19,051 bases of DNA. Origin: Deltaproteobacteria bacterium (GTDB lineage: Bacteria; Myxococcota_A; UBA9160; JAFDET01). Within the stretch, counting starts at the first letter, position 1; every line of letters starts with the position of its first letter. A program made the position numbers and the translations under genes. Below the pieces are notes generated by a model. The model did not search any database and was not told where the DNA came from. It saw only the letters and a program-made list of their open reading frames with translations. Below are positions 7,521-14,684 of this stretch, one piece after another. The stretch covers positions 1 to 19,051 of the forward strand of contig JAFDET010000068.1 in the NCBI GenBank assembly GCA_019310195.1, given 5' to 3'.

Positions 7521-8675
7521 TTGCCCAACCAGAAGAACAACATCACGCCGGTGGCCGCAGCCGTCGGCCTCGCCATGGTCGCGGTGGCCGCCATCGGCGT
7601 GACGGCGTACGAGCGGGCGGGCGATCAGCTCCTGGAGAGCGCCAGCAGCCGCTACCTGTCGGTGATGCAGCTGCGCCGCGACGCCCTGGGCGAGCACATG
7701 GAAGAGGTGGCGCGCGACACCCAGTACTGGGCCGGCGATCGCGCGATTCGAGAGATCCTGGCCGACCTGACGGTGGCCTGGAACCACCTGGGGCGCGGGG
7801 CCAGCCAGAAGCTGCGGCGCGCGTACCTCACCGAGAACCCGAACCCGGTGGGCGAGCGGCATCAGCTGGTCGCGGCACGGGACGGCTCGGACTACAGCGC
7901 GCTGCACGGCGCCCACCACGACTGGATGCGGCGCTTCCTGGAGCAGCACGGCTACTACGACGTCTTCCTGGTGACACCCGGCGGCGACGTGATCTACACG
8001 GCGTACAAGGAGGACGACTTCGGAACCAACCTGGAGGGCGGGACCTACCGCGAGTCGGGGCTCGGCCAGGCCTTCCGAGGCGCCCGGGACGCAGCGAAGC
8101 CCGGCTCCGTGGTCTTCGCCGACTTCGCGCCCTACGCGCCCAGCCAGGGCGCACCGGCGGCCTTCGCCGCCAGCCCGGTGCTGGCCGAGGACGGAACCCT
8201 GCTGGGCGTGCTGGCTTTCCAGATCGCCATCGAGCCCATCGACCAGATCATGCAGGCCGAGGCCGGGCTGGGTGACGACGGCGAGACCTACGCGGTGGGC
8301 CCAGACCTGCTGATGCGCAGCGACTCGCACCTGAGCGCGACCTCGACCCTCCTGAAGACCCGCGTGGACACGCCGGGCATCCGCGCCGCCCTGAAGGGCA
8401 ACACCGGGATCGAGATGGGCCCGAGCTACCGCGGGATCCCGGTGCTGACCGCCTACGGCCCGCTGGAGTTCATGGGCCACACCTGGGCCATCGCGGCCGA
8501 GGTGGGCGAAGCCGAGGTCCTGGCGCCCATCCGCCGGCTGCGCAACTTCCTGGTGGTGAGCACGGTGGTGGCGATCGTCATCATCAGCGCCATCGTCGGC
8601 ATCGCGCTGTCGCTGGGCCTGAACCGGCCGGCCCCCGTACAGCCCGCCCACGCGCGCCACAAGAGCGTGGGCTAG
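7521..8675 (+). CDS. Cache-type membrane sensor lacking an output domain
   Basis: 384 aa starting at TTG 7521, chosen because GGAAGGAA sits just upstream at good spacing. TM helix 1 spans about residues 10-30. A large extracytoplasmic region of about 305 residues follows, then TM helix 2 (about 342-364) and a cytoplasmic tail of only about 20 residues. The outer region looks like a double Cache ligand-binding module: YYDVFLVTPGGDVIYTAYKEDDFGTNL, a second subdomain with GDDGETYAVGPDLLMRSDS, and the WAIAAEVGEAEVLAPIRRL linker typical of chemoreceptors and adenylate cyclases just before TM2. No HAMP, methyl-accepting, kinase or GGDEF domain follows, so it is a sensor module without an effector. 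It may signal through a partner or be a truncated receptor. Its TAG stop is 4 nt from the convergent hydrolase stop. Confidence 0.85.
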   Translation: MPNQKNNITPVAAAVGLAMVAVAAIGVTAYERAGDQLLESASSRYLSVMQLRRDALGEHMEEVARDTQYWAGDRAIREILADLTVAWNHLGRGASQKLRRAYLTENPNPVGERHQLVAARDGSDYSALHGAHHDWMRRFLEQHGYYDVFLVTPGGDVIYTAYKEDDFGTNLEGGTYRESGLGQAFRGARDAAKPGSVVFADFAPYAPSQGAPAAFAASPVLAEDGTLLGVLAFQIAIEPIDQIMQAEAGLGDDGETYAVGPDLLMRSDSHLSATSTLLKTRVDTPGIRAALKGNTGIEMGPSYRGIPVLTAYGPLEFMGHTWAIAAEVGEAEVLAPIRRLRNFLVVSTVVAIVIISAIVGIALSLGLNRPAPVQPAHARHKSVG

Positions 8676-8679
8676 AAGC

Positions 8680-9810
8680 CTACGCGTCCGCTTTCGGCGC
8701 CAGACTGGGGTCGAACCAGCGCAGGATGCGATCGTTCTCCTCACGCGGGTAGGTGTGGGAGAGGTCCGCGATCTCGCGGTAGGTGACGTCGGCTCCGGCC
8801 TCCCGAAGCGTGTCGCAGGCGCCCTGGGCCAGCCCCACCGGAAACATCCAATCCAGCGCACCGTGGGCCAGGTAGATGCGCCGGCCCCGCGCACGTTCCA
8901 GATTGCCCTCGGCAAAGTTGCGCGGGTGCAGCACGCCGGACACCACCGCCAGTGCGGTGTAGGGCGCGCCTTCCTCCAGCCCGGCCAGCAAAGCGTAGGT
9001 GCCGCCGTCGGAGAGCCCGGTGAGCAGGATGCGGCTGCGGTCCAGGCGCCAGCGCTCGCCCACGTAGTCGATCATCGAACGCAGGGCCGGCGCATCCACG
9101 TCGGGCGGGTTGAGTGCCCAGGTGGTGCCCCGCGAGGTGGGCGCCATGAGCAGGAAGCCGCGACTGCGCGCCTCGCGCAGCCAGGTCCACAGGAAGTCGC
9201 GGCCGTGCCCGAAGCCGCCGTGCAGCGCCACCACCAGCGGCCAGCCTGCCTCGGCGTCGGCGGCGGCGTAGCGCTCGGGGACGTACAGGTGGAAGCCGCC
9301 GCGCGCGTCGGGGTCGCCGTCGGCCCCGGCTGCGTGGATTCCCACGCCGACGCCCTCGGGCGGGTCCGGATCCAGGTCCGCCAGGCGCTCGTGCCAGGCG
9401 GGCTCGGCGAAGTGGCAGCCCAGGCTGGGGAAGGCGCGGCGCAGGGGATAGAGCGCCTCCTGGGCGCGGCAGTGCAGGCGCAGGGCCCCGAGCACGCGCC
9501 CCACGGCCCCGGCGGGGGCGCCGGCCGCGGCGAAGCCGCGCACGGCGGCCGCCGCATTCTCCACGCCCAGCAGGAACTGGGCGTGGAAGGGCTCCAGGCC
9601 CTCGGGCGCCGGCGCGTCGCGCAGATCCTCCAGAGCCGAGTCCAGCCGCTCCGACAGGGGCTCGAGCCGCTCGCCCAGGGCGGCTAGCTCCGCCGGGTGC
9701 AGGCGGCGCGCCACGGCCTCCATGGCCTCCAGGCCGCCGACCGTGGCCGCAGCGGCGCGGGCCAGCGCCTGGGCGTAGGCGGGATCGGGCTTCGGGGGGC
9801 TGGGAGACAC
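8680..9810 (-). CDS. Alpha/beta hydrolase (PHB-depolymerase/phospholipase-carboxylesterase-like)
   Basis: 376 aa from GTG 9810. The C-terminal two-thirds is an alpha/beta hydrolase: strand plus oxyanion motif VVALHGG (about 193-199), nucleophile elbow GLSDGG with Ser267, likely acid Asp320 in HGALDWMFPV, and His352 in LSHTYP. This pattern is closest to the poly(3-hydroxybutyrate) depolymerase-like and predicted-esterase group. The first ~150 residues are helical and Ala-rich, unlike the catalytic fold, with unknown role. No signal peptide is visible, so it is probably cytosolic. The GTG start has no Shine-Dalgarno but has TACCCT 8 nt upstream. ATG 9903 further upstream is possible but adds a low-complexity extension and would overlap the diguanylate cyclase gene. 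Substrate cannot be told from sequence. Confidence 0.85.
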   Translation of the reverse strand: MSPSPPKPDPAYAQALARAAAATVGGLEAMEAVARRLHPAELAALGERLEPLSERLDSALEDLRDAPAPEGLEPFHAQFLLGVENAAAAVRGFAAAGAPAGAVGRVLGALRLHCRAQEALYPLRRAFPSLGCHFAEPAWHERLADLDPDPPEGVGVGIHAAGADGDPDARGGFHLYVPERYAAADAEAGWPLVVALHGGFGHGRDFLWTWLREARSRGFLLMAPTSRGTTWALNPPDVDAPALRSMIDYVGERWRLDRSRILLTGLSDGGTYALLAGLEEGAPYTALAVVSGVLHPRNFAEGNLERARGRRIYLAHGALDWMFPVGLAQGACDTLREAGADVTYREIADLSHTYPREENDRILRWFDPSLAPKADA

Positions 9811-9818
9811 CGCGTCGC

Positions 9819-9824
9819 AGGGTA
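9819..9824 (-). promoter_or_regulatory. Candidate -10 hexamer TACCCT for the hydrolase gene
   Basis: TACCCT on the minus strand is followed by 8 nt and then the GTG start, with no Shine-Dalgarno. This is the third gene in the window with this leaderless-type layout. Confidence 0.28.
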
Positions 9825-9895
9825 GAGCAGGCGCCGCCGCCGGGCTCAAGGCGACACTCCGCTGTGCCGATCTCCCGATCGCAGAGGAGCGGGCC

Positions 9896-10933
9896 ATGGA
9901 CACCCGTCAGACACCCGAAGGGATGGTGGAGCTCCAGCGTCGCAATGCCGAGCTGGAGATTCTCTTCGACACCGTCCGGGACCTGGCCTCCACGCTCTCC
10001 ACCCACGAGGTCATCGAGCGGCTCGTGGCGCGCACCCTGCGGCACCTGGACTCGGAGATCGCCTCGGTGCTCCAGGTCGAGCCCGAGGGCGACCTGCGGA
10101 TCCTGCATGCGGTGGGGCTGCCCGACGAGGTGGTGCGCGGTACGCGCATGAAGATGGGCACCGGCATCGCGGGCCACGTGGCCGCCACCGGCGAGGCCCT
10201 GCTGGTGGCCGACGTGGAGCTCGACCCGCGCTTCGTGCGCCGCAACCACGAGCGCTACTACACGCACTCCTGCATTTCGGCTCCGCTCATCGACCAGGGC
10301 CGCGTGCGCGGCGTGATCAACGTCAACAACAAGTCGGCGCGCACGCCCTTCGACGAAGCCGACCTCCGGCTGCTGGGCGCCATCGCCACCCACGCGGCCA
10401 TGGCCCTGCGCAACGCGGACCGCTACGAGGCGCTGCTGGAGAAGGCGCAGCGCGACGCGCTCACCGGGCTGGCGAACCACGGCCACTTCTGGTCGGTGCT
10501 CGAGACGGAGGTGAAGCGCGCGGCCCGCTACGGGCGGCCGCTCACGCTGGTGCTGATCGACATCGATTACTTCAAGCGCTTCAACGACCGGAACGGCCAC
10601 CTCAGCGGGGATGCGGCCCTGGCGCAGGTGGCGCGCGCCATCGCAGAGCGCTCGCGCGCCCACGACCTGGCCGCGCGCTACGGCGGCGAGGAGTTCGCGG
10701 TCCTGCTGCCCGAAACCGATCATCTCGGCGCGGTGGCCTTCGCCGAGAAGATCCGCGCCGCGGTGGAGAGCCTGGGCTTCGACGGCAGCGACGCGGACGA
10801 GGGCCTCACGGTAAGCGTGGGCGTCGCGGGCCTGGGCGGCCGGCCGGTGGCCTCGGACCTGGTGGCGGCGGCCGACGCACGGCTCTACGAGGCCAAGGAC
10901 GCGGGGCGCAATCGGGTCTGCGCCGGCGACTGA
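9896..10933 (+). CDS. GAF-GGDEF diguanylate cyclase
   Basis: 345 aa, soluble, with no membrane segment. The N-terminal GAF sensor domain (about 17-175) includes GTGIAGHVAATGEALLVADV and SAPLIDQGRVRGVINV. The GGDEF domain (about 180-340) has DALTGLANHGHFW, the metal-binding LVLIDIDYFKRFND and the active-site signature GGEEF at 263-267. It should make cyclic di-GMP from two GTP. The inhibitory I-site is present as RAHD (254-257), five residues before the signature, so product feedback inhibition is expected. No EAL domain is present. ATG 9896 follows GAGGAG with a 6-nt spacer. The gene is divergent from the hydrolase across 85 nt, and the Cache sensor with no output domain lies one gene away. 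The GAF ligand is unknown. Confidence 0.95.
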   Translation: MDTRQTPEGMVELQRRNAELEILFDTVRDLASTLSTHEVIERLVARTLRHLDSEIASVLQVEPEGDLRILHAVGLPDEVVRGTRMKMGTGIAGHVAATGEALLVADVELDPRFVRRNHERYYTHSCISAPLIDQGRVRGVINVNNKSARTPFDEADLRLLGAIATHAAMALRNADRYEALLEKAQRDALTGLANHGHFWSVLETEVKRAARYGRPLTLVLIDIDYFKRFNDRNGHLSGDAALAQVARAIAERSRAHDLAARYGGEEFAVLLPETDHLGAVAFAEKIRAAVESLGFDGSDADEGLTVSVGVAGLGGRPVASDLVAAADARLYEAKDAGRNRVCAGD

Positions 10934-10957
10934 GCGTCGCGCTCCGGAGCGCGACGC
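10934..10957. terminator. 24-nt perfect GC palindrome between convergent genes, possible bidirectional terminator
   Basis: The palindrome starts directly after the diguanylate cyclase TGA and ends 9 nt before the cupin stop codon. It can form a 10-bp stem with a CCGG loop on either strand. Its position suits a two-way terminator, although no T-tract is present. Confidence 0.5.
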
Positions 10958-10966
10958 CGCCTGGCG

Positions 10967-11404
10967 TCACGCGCCCCCGGCGGGCGAGAACCCGTCCGGC
11001 GCCATCTCGAAGCCGGCGAACTCGAAGGCCGGCGACACCGTGCAGCCCACCAGGGTGAACTCGCCCAGACTGCGGGCGCGCTGCCAGGCACCGGCGGGAA
11101 CGATGCGCTGGGGCTGCTGGCCGGCCGCGAAGTCGCCGCCCAGGATCCACACCTGCTCCGAGCCGTCCTCCCCGGTGACGCCCAGCTCCAGGGGTGCGCC
11201 CAGGTAGTGATGCCAGATCTCGGCGGCATCGACGCGGTGCCAGCGCGACGCCTCGCCGCGCCGCAGCAGGAAGTAGATGGCCGTGCCCGCGCCCCGGCTT
11301 CCGTCGGCAGGCGCATGGCGCCAGGTCTCGCGGAAGTGGCCGCCCTCGGGATGGGGCGCCAGGCCCAGGCGCTGGATCAGGGCGTCCGCGTCCGACCGGC
11401 TCAC
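10967..11404 (-). CDS. DUF985 (Cupin_5) family protein
   Basis: A 145-aa small cupin. It matches the DUF985 pattern along its whole length: LAPHPEGGHFRETW (15-28), GTAIYFLL, SRWHRVDAAEIWHHYLGAPLEL (from 53), VPAGAWQRARSLGEFTLVGCTVSPAFEFAGFE (from 102) and a C-terminal MAPDGF. Members are cupin-fold proteins without a firmly established biochemical role; sugar- or metal-related activity has been suggested for the fold. The GTG start at 11404 overlaps the TGA of the anti-sigma gene (GTGA) and has no Shine-Dalgarno of its own, so it is probably translationally coupled as the last gene of the sigma/anti-sigma operon. It could be a target or accessory of that regulon; this is inference. Confidence 0.93.
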   Translation of the reverse strand: MSRSDADALIQRLGLAPHPEGGHFRETWRHAPADGSRGAGTAIYFLLRRGEASRWHRVDAAEIWHHYLGAPLELGVTGEDGSEQVWILGGDFAAGQQPQRIVPAGAWQRARSLGEFTLVGCTVSPAFEFAGFEMAPDGFSPAGGA

Positions 11405-12366
11405 TCGGTCTCGGGCACGGGCTCGGGCGCAGGCTCCGCCACGGCCAGGGGCTTGCGCAGGCCGCGGGTCGGCGCGAAGGCGCCGCGCGCTCCCTCCAAC
11501 GTGACCACGACCCGAGCCGCCTCGCCCACCGGCAGGGCCGGGCGCAGCCGCGCCTCGGTCACGCCGCCCTCGGGCGAGACGTCGAACAGGCCGGCCGGAA
11601 CCACCCTGCCCTTCTCGCTGCCGTCCACCAGCCAGGCCTGGTAGCGACGCTCCGCGGCGTCGTTGGGCGCCAGCCCCTCGACGCGCAGCAGTCCCGCCTG
11701 GAGCGACGGGCTCCACACCACCCGACCGGCGATGCTCGCGGCATCGCCGCCGGAGCCGGCCACCAGCGCCATGGGCATGGCATCGGACGCCCGCTCCAGC
11801 GCCGCATCCGGGTCGCCCAGGCCGGCGATCCGCGCGGCCAGCCACAGCGCCACCAGCACGCCGGCCAGGATCCAGCCCGCCGCGGCCAGCGCGCCGGAGC
11901 CGGCGGGGCTGCGCAGGCTGCGCAAAGAGCGCGGCCGCTCGGGCTCCGCCTCCGCACGCGGGCTCTGGAAGGGGTCGCCGGCCAGCGGCTGGGCCGGCGC
12001 CGAGGCGGCAGCCCCAAAGGCCGGAGCGTGGGCCGGAGCCGGGGAGGCGCTGCCATGGCGCGGCGCGGCCGGATCGCGTCGATGCGACTCGGCCTTGGGG
12101 CGGCGCGGCGCCTCGACCCCGCCCTGCCGATCCAGGTCGGCCAGGATCGCCCGGCGCAGGGCCGGCGTCAGCGAGCGCCCGCTCTGGGGAGCCAGTGCCA
12201 GGTCGATACGCGCGGCCGTGCGGTCCAAGGCGTCGCCGTCCACGCTGGGAAACTGATCCGCCAGGCCGGCCAGCTCTGCGGCTCGCGCCGGCGGCAGGCC
12301 CTCGACAGCGCGATCGGCCAGCAGGGCCAGAAGCCGCTGAAGCTCGGGTGCGGGCTGAGCGCTCAT
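11401..12366 (-). CDS. RskA-like transmembrane anti-sigma factor
   Basis: 321 aa. The layout is a cytoplasmic helical N-terminus (about 1-85), an Ala/Pro-rich charged linker (86-155), one TM helix (about 158-180) and a periplasmic domain. The periplasmic part reads LRVEGLAPNDAAERRYQAWLVDG...VPAGLFDV (about 228-263), which is characteristic of anti-sigma-K factor RskA C-terminal domains. The N-terminus has no His/Cys zinc motif of ZAS anti-sigma factors. It should hold the upstream sigma factor at the membrane and release it after regulated proteolysis. No protease gene is nearby. ATG 12366 follows GGGAGG with 7-nt spacing, and this ATG overlaps the TGA of the sigma gene (ATGA). The C-terminus ends in a Pro/Glu-rich tail. 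Confidence 0.85.
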   Translation of the reverse strand: MSAQPAPELQRLLALLADRAVEGLPPARAAELAGLADQFPSVDGDALDRTAARIDLALAPQSGRSLTPALRRAILADLDRQGGVEAPRRPKAESHRRDPAAPRHGSASPAPAHAPAFGAAASAPAQPLAGDPFQSPRAEAEPERPRSLRSLRSPAGSGALAAAGWILAGVLVALWLAARIAGLGDPDAALERASDAMPMALVAGSGGDAASIAGRVVWSPSLQAGLLRVEGLAPNDAAERRYQAWLVDGSEKGRVVPAGLFDVSPEGGVTEARLRPALPVGEAARVVVTLEGARGAFAPTRGLRKPLAVAEPAPEPVPETE

Positions 12367-12935
12367 CGCCCGCCCTCCCGCGGCCCGCCGGCGTGAAGCT
12401 GCTCGCCCACCCGGACCAGCCCGCGGCGCACGACCTCGCGGACGGCGTTGACGGAGGTCCCGCGCGCCTGTGCGATCCGCGTGTAGGGCGCGCCCAGGAC
12501 GGCCATCTCGAGATGACCGCGCTCGTCGGCGGCCAGCCCGGCCAGGGCCTGCGCGGTAGCGACGGCGGGGCCGAAGAGATCCGCCTGGCTCTGGCTCGGC
12601 CGCTCCGCAGCCTCGGCCGCCTCGACCGCCGGTGCGCCCTCCACCCGTGCCCGGGCCCGGCGATCCAGCAGCCAGCGGCGTGCCACCTGCACGGTGAACG
12701 TCGCCTCGTCGGCGGCGCCGGAGCCGGGGCGCGCGGCCTGGGACCAGAGCCGCCGGAAGATGGCCCGCACGGCGCGCTCGGCCTCGTCGTCGCGGTAGCC
12801 GAAACGCTCCACCAGGAGCTGGATCCGGGGCCCCAGGCGCTCCACACAGGCGGCGGCGGCCTCACGGTCTCCCGCCGCAGCGCGCTCCAAGAGCGGCCGT
12901 GCGCTGGCGTCGTCGCTAGGTGTCGATCGGGGCAC
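12363..12935 (-). CDS. ECF-type RNA polymerase sigma factor (divergent)
   Basis: 190 aa. The N-terminal half (about 13-98) resembles sigma region 2, with DDEAERAVRAIFRRLW and VARRWLLDRRARARVE. The C-terminal part (about 125-182) resembles region 4, with YTRIAQARGTSVNAVREVVRRGLVRVGEQL forming the DNA-binding helix-turn-helix. Region 2 is weaker than in typical ECF factors, so the promoter -10 it reads may be unusual. The case is much strengthened by the overlapping RskA-like anti-sigma gene. GTG 12935 is the best visible start, but its only ribosome-binding-like sequence is a run of G, so the exact start is uncertain. It is probably the first gene of a three-gene operon. The stimulus is unknown. 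Confidence 0.8.
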   Translation of the reverse strand: MPRSTPSDDASARPLLERAAAGDREAAAACVERLGPRIQLLVERFGYRDDEAERAVRAIFRRLWSQAARPGSGAADEATFTVQVARRWLLDRRARARVEGAPAVEAAEAAERPSQSQADLFGPAVATAQALAGLAADERGHLEMAVLGAPYTRIAQARGTSVNAVREVVRRGLVRVGEQLHAGGPREGGR

Positions 12936-12971
12936 GCGCGCGCCCCCCCGGTTCGCGTCGCCAATCGGCCC

Positions 12972-12977
12972 AGTCTA
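12972..12977 (-). promoter_or_regulatory. Candidate -10 hexamer TAGACT for the sigma/anti-sigma/cupin operon
   Basis: TAGACT on the minus strand lies about 36 nt before the sigma GTG, in the 69-nt gap after the hypothetical gene. It follows the TANNCT pattern. No -35 or obvious ECF-type promoter pair is recognised. Confidence 0.25.
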
Positions 12978-13004
12978 CTCGCGGCGCCCGGCGGGTGCCA
13001 GAAC

Positions 13005-13592
13005 TCAGATCGGGATGGTGTCGAAGACCACAACGGTGGGTTCGGGGCGACTGCTGGTGCAGCGCACCGCCGCTTCGCCGCCCTGCGCGCGCCCGCCCAG
13101 GTACTCGATGAAGCCCTGGGAGCTCCAGCGGGCGCACTCGGGGAAGTTCTCGGGAACCAGGACCTCGATGTGGAAGCTGCCGTCGTTGGCGCCCTTGCCC
13201 ACGTGCGTGACGGTCCAGTGGGTGCCGTGGAACATGGCGACGCCCAGCGTCTCCATCAGCGCGCCGAAGGTCTCGCCCCAGCGCTCGAGGGTGGCGTCCA
13301 GCTGCCGATAGAGACCGGCCTTGTAGAGGCGCTCCGCCGTACGGCGGCCGCGTCGCACCAGGTAGTCGACGGCGTCGCCGCCGTCCTCGCGGACCAGCAC
13401 GTCCACGAGCCGCGCGTACGCATCCAGGGGATACCAGAGCGACGGCATGATGGTGCTGTCCAGGAAGGCCACGTCGTCGCGCGGCAGCCGGCGGTTCAGC
13501 TCCGCCCGCGAGAGGCGGCCCTCTTCGAGCAAGCGCACCACGTCGGCCACCACCGACTCCAACACGGACCCCTTGACCGAACCCACCGCCAT
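13005..13592 (-). CDS. Hypothetical protein, DUF2378/TIGR02265-like
   Basis: 195 aa, soluble, with no signal peptide. It starts MAVGSVKGSVLESVV, has SLWYPLDAYARLVDVL at about 51-66, a helical middle (GRRTAERLYKAGLY) and a beta-rich C-terminal half (THWTVTHVGKG, SFHIEVLVPENFPEC, GFIEYLGGRAQGG). The KGSVL start, the WYPxxxY motif and the overall layout resemble the DUF2378/TIGR02265 family found mainly in myxobacteria and relatives, whose function is unknown. This assignment is from memory of the pattern and is tentative. ATG 13592 is chosen because GGGAG lies 5 nt upstream. It is divergent from the HSL-type hydrolase and upstream of, but 69 nt from, the sigma operon on the same strand. Confidence 0.78.
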   Translation of the reverse strand: MAVGSVKGSVLESVVADVVRLLEEGRLSRAELNRRLPRDDVAFLDSTIMPSLWYPLDAYARLVDVLVREDGGDAVDYLVRRGRRTAERLYKAGLYRQLDATLERWGETFGALMETLGVAMFHGTHWTVTHVGKGANDGSFHIEVLVPENFPECARWSSQGFIEYLGGRAQGGEAAVRCTSSRPEPTVVVFDTIPI

Positions 13593-13647
13593 GCTCGCTC
13601 CCGCTGCTGGGATCGGCACCCCGCAGGCTCGGCTTGAGAATTCCACA

Positions 13648-13653
13648 TATACT
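13648..13653 (+). promoter_or_regulatory. Candidate -10 hexamer TATACT for the HSL-type hydrolase
   Basis: TATACT lies in an unusually AT-rich patch 30 nt before the GTG start, leaving a leader with AGGAGG. TTGAGA at 13634-13639 is too close (8 nt) to be its -35. Confidence 0.4.
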
Positions 13654-13683
13654 TCTCGATCCCGCTGTCAGCCAGGAGGCGCT

Positions 13684-14613
13684 GTGCCGCTCGACCCCCA
13701 AGTGAAGCTGGTCCTCGACAACCTGCCCGACAACCTGTTCGACGTGCGCACGAGTACGCCGCAAGAGCTGCGCACGCTGTACGCAGAACAGACGACGATC
13801 CCGATCTTCCCGAAGGAGCCCGTGGCCCGGGTGGAGGAGCGCAGCATCCCAGGCCCCGCCGGCGAGATTCCGCTGCGGATCTACGCCCCCGAGCGCAGCG
13901 CCGAGCGGCCGCCGCTGGTCTTCTTCCACGGCGGGGGCTGGGTCATCGGCAACCTGGACACCCACGACGGCAAGGTCCGCAAGCTGGCCAACGCGACGGA
14001 GCGCAGCGTCGTCTCGGTGGACTACCGCCTGGCGCCCGAAGCCCCCTTCCCGGCCGCTGCCGAGGACTGCTTCGCCGCGCTGCGCTGGGTGGACGGGAAC
14101 CGGGGCATCGTGGGCGCCGGCGTCGGCGCCCCGGCCGTGGCCGGCGACAGCGCCGGGGGCAACCTGGCTGCGGCCGTCTCCTTGATGGCCCGGGACCGCG
14201 GCGGCCCCGCGCTGGGCTTCCAGCTCCTGATCTACCCGATCGTCGACTGCGACTTCGACCGCCCCTCGTACACCGAGAACGCCGACGGCTACATGCTGAC
14301 CCGGGACGTGATGATGTGGTTCTGGGACCAGTACGTCCCCGATGCCGCCCGTCGAAGCGATCCCTACGTCAACGTCCTGGCCACCGAGGACCTGAGCGGC
14401 CTGCCGCCGACCCACGTCATCACCGCCGAGTACGACCCGCTGCGCGACGAAGGCGAGGCCTACGCCGCGCGCCTCGAGGCCGCGGGCGTGCCGGTCACCC
14501 GCACCCGCTACGACGGCATGATCCACGGCTTCCTCTCCTTCGCCGACTTCGTCGACAAGGCAAAGCAAGCCCTGGCGGAGGCCGCCGAGAAACTAACGGG
14601 ACAGTCCCATTAG
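13684..14613 (+). CDS. HSL-family (family IV) alpha/beta hydrolase/esterase
   Basis: 309 aa. It has the hormone-sensitive-lipase family oxyanion motif HGGG (82-85, in FFHGGGWVIG), YRLAPE, nucleophile elbow GDSAGG with Ser156, and a catalytic triad completed by Asp251 (YDPLRDEG) and His281 (MIHGF). Such enzymes hydrolyse short- to medium-chain esters in the cytosol; no signal peptide is seen. The GTG start follows AGGAGG by 4 nt. The last seven residues, KLTGQSH, and the TAG stop are encoded by palindromic element copy 2, so the original C-terminus was probably replaced by element sequence without harming the catalytic core. The gene converges on an acyl-CoA dehydrogenase, which is compatible with ester or lipid catabolism, but the two are not co-transcribed. 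Confidence 0.93.
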   Translation: MPLDPQVKLVLDNLPDNLFDVRTSTPQELRTLYAEQTTIPIFPKEPVARVEERSIPGPAGEIPLRIYAPERSAERPPLVFFHGGGWVIGNLDTHDGKVRKLANATERSVVSVDYRLAPEAPFPAAAEDCFAALRWVDGNRGIVGAGVGAPAVAGDSAGGNLAAAVSLMARDRGGPALGFQLLIYPIVDCDFDRPSYTENADGYMLTRDVMMWFWDQYVPDAARRSDPYVNVLATEDLSGLPPTHVITAEYDPLRDEGEAYAARLEAAGVPVTRTRYDGMIHGFLSFADFVDKAKQALAEAAEKLTGQSH

Positions 14614-14684
14614 TTTCCGCGCGAGGCAGGTCGCACACCACAGGCAGCTGAGCGGAAACTAATGGGACTGTCCCGTTAGTTTCT
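14588..14684. repeat. Perfect palindromic element, copy 2, filling a convergent gap
   Basis: Arms 14589-14620 and 14652-14683 are exact 32-nt reverse complements (33 with the flanking A/T pair) around a 31-nt loop. They are related to copy 1 at 28 of 32 positions, and the four differences in one arm are complemented in the other. Each arm is itself nearly palindromic (GAAACTAA...TTAGTTTC around GGGACAGTCCC). The element supplies the stop codon of the HSL-type hydrolase at 14611-14613 and overlaps the acyl-CoA dehydrogenase TAG at 14683-14685. It could act as a transcription barrier between converging genes. It is most likely a REP/MITE-like mobile element. Confidence 0.9.

Noticed and set aside
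13634..13653. TTGAGA and TATACT as a full sigma-70 promoter
   Set aside because: The spacer between them is 8 nt rather than about 17, so only the -10 is kept as a candidate.
3554..14684. CRISPR-like repeats from the two palindromes
   Set aside because: There are only two copies 11 kb apart, without regular spacers or cas genes.
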